The notes under the pieces are model-generated. The model made no database searches, was not told the DNA's origin, and saw only the letters and a list, made by a program, of their open reading frames with translations. From contig KV425570.1 of assembly GCA_001632425.1 (NCBI GenBank), forward strand, positions 271,140 through 292,425: a DNA stretch of 21,286 bases, given 5' to 3'. Made by a program: the position numbers and the translations under genes. Shown piece after piece: positions 1 to 8,703 of the stretch (position 1 is its first letter; each line of letters starts with the position of its first letter). The stretch is from Neolentinus lepideus HHB14362 ss-1. Lineage: Eukaryota > Basidiomycota > Agaricomycetes > Gloeophyllales > Gloeophyllaceae.

Positions 1-509
1 CGCTTGCATTATAGCAAGAGCATCTTCTAGCTGTCTGACGCGCTCGCTAAGCTGCGTAATTTTCCGGTGTAAAGTCTCAGTATCTGCTAGGATTAATCTG
101 CATCGCAAGCGAGGCGTTAGCACGATGCTCGCATCTAGGAACTGTATCTTACCTAGTCCCTTGTCCGCCTGATAGACTTCCTAGAGAGACAAGTTGTCAA
201 TGAATCAGATATTGTGGTGGGTAAGAAAACCGCTGGACCATTGGGGCAAATGTTTGCGCATCCTCTCCTGACACATGCGTTACAAGGGATGTTCTTATCG
301 CACTTGATTTTCAGTCTGCAAGTTCAAGTCCTAAGGGAAGGTCCGAGTCTTCAATAATCTGAATATTATATCACGAACCTGCGGCATTCTGCGCAAGAGA
401 TCTCGCCTCTTGCTCTCTTTGCATCGTAAGTTCGTTGCCGATCCGATTTCCTGCTTGGTCCGGCAGAGACATGCACGTTCTTCGCACTTGGTTCCGCTTC
501 CGAGGGCAT
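1..509 (-). CDS. Zn2Cys6 fungal transcription factor, N-terminal part (cut by window edge)
   Basis: This is the N-terminus of a zinc binuclear cluster DNA-binding regulator. The exons are 509-379, 315-239, 180-153 and 97-1, and the gene continues beyond base 1. Reading phase is consistent at all three junctions. The start is the ATG at 509-507. The joined protein has a basic stretch (AKRARGEIS), then the cluster CAECRRLKIKC-DKNIPC-NAC-VRRGCANIC, giving C-x2-C-x6-C-x5-C-x2-C-x8-C. The linker GSLSGGQGTRLILADTE follows. After it comes a heptad-like helix (ETLHRKITQLSERVRQLEDA) typical of the dimerisation coiled coil after the cluster. The linker and helix are the form common in mushroom regulators, where a fungal-specific middle homology domain usually follows; that part lies outside the window. 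The third exon is only 28 nt. The donor of intron 2 (GTCCAG, 238-233) is weak. The target genes are unknown, but the adjacent divergent methyltransferase is an obvious candidate. Confidence 0.88.
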
Positions 510-1020
510 GTAAGTCGTCGAACGCGCGGTCCTAATTCGACCTTAAGCTTGCTAGAGATAGTTTTAGATACTAGTAGTATGTGTCAACTGATATCACTCT
601 GCTTGCAAAGGATCCAGAAAGCTGGACGAGTTGACGGTAAGGGCAAATGCCGGCCCCGGACAAATGCTCCCAAACAGCCCATGCCACTGGTTTCCAAATC
701 TACGCGCCACTATATACCTGATTGAACGGTAGAATAAACGAGTATGACGAAGTCTAAGTTGTATTTGGCACGTGTATCGCGCTAGCATTACAATAGTACA
801 AGTCGCTGAATGGAAACAGTACCTGTCTGGGCGCTGTTCTCACACTCAATCTGTGCATGTGCGATGGAGGCTTTGGTGAATCCCGGCGTGTATAAGACCT
901 GAGCTTATTTAACTTCGCGCAACCCAATCCCATCTCTGGAGAACCTATCTGATCACCACATCCGTAGATATGGACGACGCTCAGCAGCTGAAGATCCTCC
1001 ATGGTCGAGGGAGGAACACA
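510..1020. other. Divergent intergenic/promoter region
   Basis: About 510 bases separate the start codons of the minus-strand zinc-cluster regulator and the plus-strand methyltransferase. I see no convincing coding sequence here. Short open frames on both strands lack family features. The region must hold the promoters of both genes, so it is the likely place for shared control. No inverted CGG triplet pair, which would be the classical binding site of such regulators, could be assigned with confidence. Confidence 0.5.
891..896 (+). promoter_or_regulatory. Possible TATA element upstream of the methyltransferase
   Basis: The sequence TATAAG lies about 125 bases upstream of the proposed methyltransferase start at 1021. 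It fits a core promoter with a leader of roughly 100 bases. This is a motif match only. Confidence 0.25.
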
Positions 1021-2299
1021 ATGAATGAAGTGAACAAATCATCATCACCCCGCATTCTCAAGGGTTAAGACGGAGACTCCCTCGCGCAGGTATACAAACT
1101 TCCCGCAGATCTGAGTGAAATGGATGTGAGTATGGCTTAAGTGTGCACCGATCATGAAATACAGCATTGATGGTCATGGAGCGCCTCGCCCTCCAGCATA
1201 GAATGTGGAAACTGCTCGTCGGAGGATTGTATCCTCCCGAGTTGACAGAAGTAGTTGCCCAGCTGTTAATGCCTCAGGAAGGCTCTCGGCCGAAAGTCTT
1301 GGATGTTGGTTCAGGATCCGGAAGCTGGATAGTGGAGATGGCGCAGGCGAATCCCGATGCTGACTTCGTTGGCTTCGATCTGGTAAAGAGTGAAGGAATG
1401 TGAGTGCTAGTGGTCATTCCGTTGCTCGCTGAAGTCAAGGGGTAATCGGATAGTGATGCGCCACCCAATTGCAGGTGGGGATTCCCTTTTGTGAATCGAA
1501 CGTCAGAAACTTCACTCACGATAGCTTTATTATTGGTGACCTGACCGGGGGCTTACCCGACTTCCAAGCGGCCTTCGATATAGTACACACTCGAAGCGTG
1601 GTGGGACATGTAAGCATACCGGATATTCACGCAGAGCTTTGCTCAATCGGACTAGCTTCTTGACCCGGAGGCAGGTCTTTACATTATTGCAGGGTGTGTG
1701 AAGCCTGGTAAGTTCAAGACAGCTGTAGTTCAAGAAGAGTTGCATGAGACGACGACTTCACCAGGTGGGCTCCTTATCTTTGCGGATGGGGACCTCTGCA
1801 CGTATGACTCCGAACGACGCTTTCTACAAGCCGCGGTGGATGGCGAAGACAATGCTGGTCGATGCTGGTTTGCGAGATGGTCGAACGAATGGGCTAAGCA
1901 GATATACCCGAACGGCCGTTACTCGATGGAAGACAGAGTCAAATATCTGAAAAAAGATAGCAGAATCGATCCGGAGAAGGCGGGAGGCGTCGTGCACAGA
2001 CAGTATTTTGCGCCTGTTAACTGGCCAGGGGAGGGAGTGGAGCATGGGAATGAGATTGGACAAATCATGAAAATAAACTTAACCGTGAGTGGTGGGCTCT
2101 GCTTGTCGTCAAGAGTTTGAGAGTTTGGAACATCTGGCAGCGATTTGTGGATGCATGCAAACCGAGTTTCTTGGCTAGCGGATATGATCCTGAGACTGTC
2201 GAGAGATGGGTCAATGAGATACAGGAGGAGATGGACGGACCAAAGCTACGGTACTATGTACCATGGCATGTAACCTCAGCGTCGAGGCGAGTGGAATAG
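1021..2299 (+). CDS. LaeA-like SAM-dependent methyltransferase
   Basis: This is a class I S-adenosylmethionine-dependent methyltransferase of the type abundant in mushrooms. Proposed exons are 1021-1029, 1090-1125, 1182-1382, 1475-1609, 1656-1707, 1765-2084 and 2114-2299, giving about 312 aa, the usual family length. Landmarks in order: YKLPADLSEMD-RLALQHRMW at the N-terminus; SAM-binding motif I VLDVGSGSGSW followed by the acidic FVGFDL of motif II; GDLTGGLPDF...FDIVHTRSV; VKPGGLLIFADGD of motif III; and a C-terminal helical part ending at a TAG. Phase works across all junctions. The weak points are the 3-residue first exon, the GAG acceptor at 1181, the choice of donor at 1383 over a better-looking one at 1400 (only 1383 keeps frame), and the last join. 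That join would need an intron of only 29 nt or hides a frameshift. The substrate is unknown. The gene lies beside a regulator and a monooxygenase, which suggests secondary or xenobiotic metabolism. Confidence 0.8.
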
Positions 2300-2433
2300 A
2301 TAGTTACGCAAGGGCCGCGCAAGTAATATACAACATACAAGCAATCTGTTTTTACCTTTCTACGATCAGCGGTTCAAGCGGGAGCCAGCCCTCATACACA
2401 AGTGTCATGGATAGACTTACTGATGAAATTAGT

Positions 2434-3995
2434 TTATAGCTTACCCTGCCTCTCTTCTGCTCTGCGAAGAACCTTTCTCATTAACTCGATCCATTCGTCA
2501 AGACCACCTTCGCCAACTCCTCGCACCCAATCCTCCGCTTCTCCTATCCTCTCTAATTCCCGCCACTCAGCTCTCATGATGTCTCTCTTCGCATACATTT
2601 CCTTGACCCAAGATGCCACTTTGGGCCTCCCAGTAAAGGCGTTCAGCTCATCACGATGATCATATTGATGGTCCCCTTCCAATCGATGCCACGCTTTTGC
2701 AAGTTCCAGCGGGCTGTCCCCGTAAATTGACTTCAACACCTCGTACCGAGATACGATGTCTACGGCTTCTTGAGTAAGATCTAGGGCATCTGGGTTCCGA
2801 TACACTTTGACAATAGCCCGACACTCGGCTTCAAGGATAGGTAAAGGCGCCACTTTCTTGAGAAGACCTGGGAAGGCGACTGTAGACACCGGAAATTGCG
2901 ATTGCAGCGGGAAGAGTTGTTTCGCGAGCGGGAATAAATGTTCCTTGGAGTTATATAGATGTGACGGAAGCGGAGGAATCGGAGGAGGCATTTCGAGCTT
3001 CATGTCATGGAAGAACGGGTAGGAGAAGTTATAGCCTGTGGCCAGAATGCAATAATCAACACCCTTCTCAACCACGCCACCTTCGAAAAGGACTTCGCCT
3101 CTCTCGCGGAATTCTACGACGTGTCCCCTGCGCTTGAAGTTCGGAGCCACATCCTCCGACTCCGCCCCAGTAACTGAGTGGATAACCACTTTGGCGGTAG
3201 TCCGCATTTCCGCCGAGATGTCCTGCCCGCTGGGTCCGCCCCCGACCACGAGTATGATGTCTCCCAGATTTTCCGGGCGCCTGTACCATGCCGAGTGCAT
3301 TGCCTTTCCAGCTTTCAGCCAAGCAAGTACGCCGGGGGTGTCGGGGTAATGTGGCTCAGAATAGTGGCCGTTCCCCACAATGACTGAATCAAATTCTGCA
3401 ACATCGGCTTCAGCGCCTTGGGTGGATGTCCGAACAATCCACTTCGACTTTGATTTATCCCACTTGACTTCATCCACTGAAGTATTCAGACGGATGTCAG
3501 GACCAAGGTTGAAGTGAGCGACGAAGTCTTCCAGATATTTCTGCACGACCGATGCACGGGGATATAATGGGGTCGAAGGTGGGAAGAGGTAGCATTCGTA
3601 GCACATAATAGGATGGGGGAGGTTGGTCATGAGGGAGTCGTACAAAGGTGTTTGTGGTGGATTATTCGTAGGAGGAGCGGGAAACCTGCATGGCATATCA
3701 GAAGTGAGTGAGTGAGTGAGTGAGGGTGTTTTGCGTACAAGAGTCTCGCAATGCGTACCATACCCCTCCCACACTGCTTCGCTTTTCAAAGACGGTGGGC
3801 TTCCATAACCCAGCTTTGTACTCTTCCGTTTCGGCGATAGTCTTCAAGGCCGCAAGGCCTGCTGGGCCGCCACCGACGATACATATGCTGCGGATGACAT
3901 TTCGCCCCGCTTTCAACAGATCGTCTTGCAACAATAAGTCTGTAATCCTTAGATCGACCAAAAGATCGAAACGACGTACTAGGGAGTAAATCCAT
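2434..3995 (-). CDS. Flavin-containing monooxygenase (FAD/NADP-binding)
   Basis: This is an FMO-like flavoprotein that would use FAD, NADPH and O2 to oxygenate a small substrate. Exons are 3995-3980, 3939-3759 and 3685-2434. All phases fit, giving 482 aa, normal for fungal FMO-like proteins. Features in order: FAD-binding Rossmann motif ICIVGGGPAGLAAL near residue 25; SVGGVWFPAPPTNNPP across the second junction; TPLYDSLMTNLPHP; VIVGNGHYSEP; an FMO-signature-like stretch KAGKAMHSAWY, with the G-x3-H-x3-Y core kept but the leading Phe of FxGxxxHxxxY absent; the NADPH-binding motif LVVGGGPSGQDIS; and CILATGYNFSYPF, matching the ATGY element. The first exon codes only about five residues. It was chosen because a GTACGT donor and ACAG acceptor restore frame, and no in-frame ATG exists downstream of the upstream stop. 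The gene converges on the methyltransferase, with 134 bases between stops. The substrate cannot be told. Confidence 0.9.
3703..3724. repeat. AGTG tetranucleotide microsatellite inside an FMO intron
   Basis: About five and a half AGTG units lie inside the second intron (3686-3758) of the monooxygenase gene. Because the repeat is intronic, length changes would not alter the protein. On the coding strand it reads CACT and forms part of the tract before the branch point and acceptor. Confidence 0.85.
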
Positions 3996-4198
3996 TCTAA
4001 TTATTCCTTTGTGACTTCCCTGGTCAACCAGGCCGTGTGCAGTGGCGCAATATATGCTGTTCGATCGAATGTCTGGACCTTTCGAATTCACCATATCACC
4101 TAATTTTCCCTCCTCGGAAGGCCATGCCGTTCGCGACTTCGATCGCGTTCAACTTGAGCCACATTCCGTACGGACCGTACCTCCTCGAAGTGCTACCT

Positions 4199-7092
4199 AT
4201 GGATCCGCCCACTACATCCCGGAAATATTACACCTCTGCGTCTGACACTAATTCAATCCAGACAACCACAGGGAACAGCCGAGCTTTAACCAGTGCCTAG
4301 TGCGCGTTCTTGAATGTTTTGGATGTAATTTGTCTCTTACCAATCGCATTGATTGAAAATACAGTGCGTATGAAGTGACACATGTGTACGATAATGAACT
4401 GAAGCACCGAACTGAGACCGTACCGTTTCATACATTCCTAATGTTCCTGCTGAGTCTGGTCATAGAGACGGAATACACTGCTGTGGAGCGGCTTAGCCAA
4501 GTGATTAAAAGCTTGCTGGGTGATGCCGTTGCTATGTGTAACGCTGATCATATCATCAAGGACAAGGCGACGGAGTCTGCTTTCTCCTTACCAGACGGTG
4601 GCAAGCGTGAAGAAAAGAAGACGAATAAGCTTCAGAAGTTACTGTTTGTGTTGTATGTCTAATACTGCTTTGTATTACCTTGACCGTGTCTTAACCGTGC
4701 CCAGCCGCAACGAAGAAGATGAACGGAACGGGTACAAGCCGTTCTGTAACTTGCTCAACACGATTCTGGAGATGAAGCAGCAGAAGCCTGATCCTTCGGA
4801 TGCGCGTCTACGCCCTCCTTGCGACGGGGACGAGCGTCTCGTCTTCCAGCGCAACGATCTTGTATCTATTCGCACGCAATGCATTGGTGGTGATAACTAC
4901 ATCCTCTCCAGTCCCACCATACGCGTACCTGATGTCATCGGGTTCACGCTCCGTGATGCTCTTTTCACTACCGAAGAAGATACTAGGCTCAAAGCATCTA
5001 AAACCGCGGATCGGCTCAAGGTTTGGAAGGACCATGCATTCAATGCGGCCCTCGAAATTCCTGAGCAAGCCACTACCTTCAGTAAGCTGCGAGTCGGTCT
5101 AGAACTCACCAGAACGGACAAACCGGTAGAGCTCATCCCTCTCGAGTTCAGCAATGAATTACAAGAAGTTCCTGCTCGGAATGTTATTGACAGCATGACC
5201 GTTTCTCTTGAGCCGTCCCTAGAAGGACGCGTAGATGTCTCAAACTCTAAGAAACGCAAGAGTGACAGCAGTGTTAATGCGGATTGCAAGAGGATGAAGA
5301 AGAGCGCCGAATCGGAGGGCAAGTCGGACGCTCATAGGCATACCTTCTTGAATCCCGCCCACGAAAAAGTTCCTGATGTGAAGTTGCCCTCGCGAAAGCT
5401 CCCTCCCAACGTGCAGGTAGCGATATACGCTGCTGAGCGACTTTCATCGTCTGTTGCGATCAACCACTCATTGCAGTTCGTCATAATCAGTTCGCTCTTA
5501 CTCTTTTCCAAGTGTTTGAAACCATGTCGTACTCACGGTTGAGAATGGCAGACAGCACGATCTGGCTTTGGTGGTTTGATCGTGGTGGAGCAATCCAGTC
5601 GGTTGGTATGAGCTTTATCAAGAACCTTCCGTATCTCGTCGTTCTGCTCGATATCTTGCGACGATTCGATGAACACACATAGGGTATCAACCGCGTTTTC
5701 AAGAAGAAAGAGACTGATAGCATGTTTGATGTAGAGCTTCATGGGCCATAGCCCGACCTGGCTAAAGTAACTGTGATCCTCGACGCACGGAAGACTCCCT
5801 TGTACTTGCATCTCTTCAGCCGTAGCACAGCTGTCGTACCCGCGAAGAGCGTGGACCCTTCCCCCATCTCTCCAAACACGAAGCTTTCGGCGTATGACAT
5901 GATCACAAAGATATATCATGTTGATGAGCAACCGGAGAACGAGATCAAGATACTCGCTAAAGTGTATGAAGCTGCTTCCCAAGAGACGAAGGAAGCTAAG
6001 CATGTGTGCCTGTTTTATTTGCTGCTGCTGATTGGGAGGATGAGTACGCTGAGCGAGTTGAGAGAATCCTGAAGATAGGAAACGACTTTCCCGCCGGCTT
6101 CGGGTGCTGTTATTTCAAAGCTCGAGCCGATCTCAGGAAAGAAATTCATGAAGGCTTTTCGTGATTCTTTCTGTTGCGAGCATTTTCGTTCGCTCGTTCA
6201 TCTCCTCTGCGTTACCGACACGATTGGCAGGAGATGGCGTTCTCTGGATGAATAATATTCACCACCGGGATATCAGCGAGAACAATCTGATGTTTACCCG
6301 AGTGAAGGGAGGTGTCATTGGTGTCCTGAACGATTTCGATCTTTCCATCATTCATCGTGATGACCATCCGCTTGCAAGCGAGCGAACGGGTACGATTCCA
6401 TTCATGTCTTCTGATCTCTTCAAGGCATTTGATACCAGCCACAATATTCCGCACGTCTATGGTTTGTTTCCATTTGTTCCGTATATCGTATATCACCATC
6501 TAACTGAGTGGCAGCGTATGATGTAGAATCTTTCGTTTACGTGGCCCTGTGGATCAGCGCCCGTTACCAAGACGGCGAGGTAATAAACCACGACGTCTAT
6601 CGAGAGTGGACACAAACAACAATTGCACCGCGCGACCTAGCCGGTACTAAGTGTGACTCCTTCACATATCCAGCTATGCCTACGAGCTTACACGCACAAC
6701 ATTGTAATATTATACTGCGTCTTGCGGATGAAGTCGCCCAATGTCTGGACAAAGCCCGAGCAAGATAAAGGTACTTTAACTTGCACCCGAATGCAGCCGC
6801 GAACGCTCTGCCATCGCACCTCATCCAAGAGTCAGCCAGAGCCTACTATGACAGGCACTCTCACATCGTCAACGACATCCCCTCCGATTATGTCGAATAT
6901 TTTGAAAAGGCGGACAAAATTATGGAGGAGTACAAAGCCACGGGAGGTTTATCGCTCTGGTGTTCTCGGCTAGGTATGCCTGTAACCTCCCAATTTACTA
7001 ATTTCTGAACACCGAACACCGTCCGCGCAGACCCTGAACAGACAAGCTTGAATGCTCCCGCCTTCCATGTCGCTCCGGAGGCCACCAGTTAA
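4199..7092 (+). pseudogene. FunK1-type protein kinase, decayed tandem copy 1
   Basis: This is a relic of a FunK1 fungal kinase gene, closely similar along its length to the copy at 8704-11636. Intron positions match: 4300-4364, 4653-4704, 5490-5551, 6462-6514 and 6974-7030. Recognisable parts include STIWLWWFDRGGAIQS, the active-site loop HHRDISENN, and DFD in place of DFG in NDFDLS. It is broken at several points. There is a TAG at 5680-5682 (Trp in copy 2), a TAG at 5749-5751 (Gln in copy 2) and a TAA at 6766-6768 (Lys in copy 2). Small deletions near 6004, 6085 and 6131 (net 10, 13 and 9 bases) remove sequence and shift frame. The fourth-exon donor is CT instead of GT at 6167. The terminal exon 7031-7092 is still readable and ends in TAA. 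Without repair it cannot make a full kinase. In contrast to copy 2, its exon 2 keeps frame. Confidence 0.88.
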
Positions 7093-7157
7093 TATTCGGC
7101 CCTCGTTTATGCTTACAGTGCTTTCCCGGTGTCTCCTACGCGTTCTCATGTTCAGCC

Positions 7158-7165
7158 ATCTTGAC
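7158..7165. repeat. Left target-site duplication of the hAT-like element
   Basis: The 8 bases ATCTTGAC directly precede the element terminus and recur exactly at 7996-8003. An exact 8-bp duplication is characteristic of hAT transposition. Confidence 0.85.
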
Positions 7166-7995
7166 TAGTGTTGTTCCTGAAGTGAAGTGCTTCAAAGTGG
7201 ACTTCAATCCACTTTGAGTTTTGTATGACTTCGTGAGACTTTGAAGTCATCCTAAGTCGCTTTAAAGACTTTGCGAAGTGGAGATGAATTGCACGTGATG
7301 GACATAACAGGTAAACATCACGCATGTGAATTGATGCGACGCGTTGATTCGTCCCGCTTACCGGCTGAAAACTATGCTCGTCGCACTCCTTGGTGATGAA
7401 GAGAATCTCAAGAAAATTCAAGAAATTCATAATAAATATGTGTGAGGTCTACCAGTACTTGCCCCGTTCATATGCCCGATGACTACCCCACTAGTAGTCT
7501 GCTTTTGCAACACTCTTGAGGCTTGCATCTGCTCGTCAGGCGCTCAGTACTCACAGGGCGCAACTACCGCTACCAGTTGGCCATTGGCAAATGTGCCTAG
7601 ACCTGCGAATCTCAAACAGCCAACCTGCGACACAGTACTCCCACCTTATCCTCCGCCAAACAGACTCAGTCTACTGGCCTCCTCAGTTCCAAGGTCAGGC
7701 AAGCACACATTCCTTCCAGGTTCACATTTTAGCCCATTTTTACACCTTCCTGATGATGAGTAGAATATGTAGAACACTTATTATAGTCATTCTGTCCTGT
7801 GTATATAGCAATAATCCGTATCTGAGGAGGTGAGGATGCTTTCAGCTCGACAGCCACAGCCGTGAGAATCGCTCGTGCCCTTGCGCCACCCACTTCGCGA
7901 AGTCTTCAAAGTGCCTTTAAAGTGACTTCAAGGAGAGCGAAGTGCGTCATAATCGCACTTTGAAGGACTTCGACTTCACTTAGTGACCAACACTA
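7166..7995. mobile_element. Non-autonomous hAT-like element (830 bp)
   Basis: The element starts TAGTGTTGTTC and ends GACCAACACTA, so its termini are inverted repeats (TAGTGTTG perfect, then an imperfect match of some 30 bases with AAGTGAAG and CTTCAAAGTG in both arms). It is flanked by exact 8-bp duplications ATCTTGAC. Both arms carry many subterminal copies of ACTTTGAAG or CTTCAAAGT in both orientations, typical of transposase-binding sites in hAT elements. No transposase or BED zinc-finger domain was found inside. The open frames of about 90-105 codons have no recognisable motif, so the element must have been moved in trans. It sits in the 3' flank of FunK1 copy 1. The equivalent places near 11723 and in the third copy lack it, which proves insertion. 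Confidence 0.85.
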
Positions 7996-8003
7996 ATCTT
8001 GAC
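7996..8003. repeat. Right target-site duplication of the hAT-like element
   Basis: ATCTTGAC is an exact copy of 7158-7165 and adjoins the 3' end of the element. Sequence homologous to the flank of copy 2 resumes directly after it. Confidence 0.85.
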
Positions 8004-8300
8004 GGACAATTGTTTGACCAACGGGAAGAAGTATGCTCCTATCATCAGAAGTGAGAACCTCTATGTCACTGTGCTACAGTCGTTCTCATTCGTCCGCTTG
8101 ATGCTTTGATTTACACGCTCTAACGGATCTCCGTTGTCTCGTGCGAAATCTGTAGTTCTTGACCATCCTCTTCCTAATACTATCCACATCTAACCCCTCC
8201 CGAGGCAGTTCTCCAGTGTTTAAAAGAAATATAAGTATGAGAATCTCGACACGTAAAACAGAGCACGAGATACCTTATTAAACCTCGAATACTAGCTTGT
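8004..8300 (+). other. 3' flank of FunK1 copy 1 (part of the duplicated segment)
   Basis: After the hAT-like element, sequence matching the downstream region of copy 2 (about 11736-12040) resumes. Shared stretches include TAGTTCTTGACCATCC and CATTCGTCCGC. It is non-coding as far as I can see, and belongs to the duplicated unit. Confidence 0.7.
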
Positions 8301-8390
8301 ACTTGATCTGGCTTCCGAGAATCTGCCCGTCATCTTCCTCCTCATGCTTTATTTTATTGCACTAATAGCACATCACACATGTGTATATAC

Positions 8391-8406
8391 AGATAGATAG
8401 ATAGAT
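8391..8406. repeat. AGAT tetranucleotide microsatellite
   Basis: Four perfect AGAT units lie in the non-coding spacer between the two FunK1 copies. Confidence 0.8.
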
Positions 8407-8439
8407 CTGGGCAATTGAATAATCTATGTACACAGCATT

Positions 8440-8544
8440 AGGAAAATGTCAAGCCGAAGGGACTTGGCTTAATTTCTCTTAAATAAGGTGTCCTAAGACC
8501 GAAAATGACCGGGAAAGACCGCTAAGCCCGGATGACATTTTCCT
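8440..8544. repeat. Short inverted-repeat element, MITE-like (105 bp)
   Basis: AGGAAAATGTCA at 8440-8451 is repeated exactly in inverted orientation as TGACATTTTCCT at 8533-8544. The interior holds repeated GACCG motifs. No clear target duplication flanks it, and no coding sequence is present. It could be a tiny foldback element or a chance hairpin. Confidence 0.45.
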
Positions 8545-8703
8545 GATTCAGCCAAACGGGTTTCATAAAAATTCTCACGAGGGTTGCCACTTCTGAAAAT
8601 CTCGCAGCATCCTGTCACAGCCCACGTGATTGATCAAACACGGCCAAAGAACACGCATTCGTGTTGAACTCGCATCCGACTCAAGCCACACGCTCGACCA
8701 CAT

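Noticed and set aside
435..725. Open frame of 96 codons on the plus strand
   Set aside because: Its first part lies antisense to exon 1 of the zinc-cluster regulator and it has no motif of its own.
7479..7833. Overlapping open frames of 94 and 105 codons inside the hAT-like element
   Set aside because: No transposase motif, no similarity that I recognise, and composition like non-coding DNA. They appear to be chance frames.
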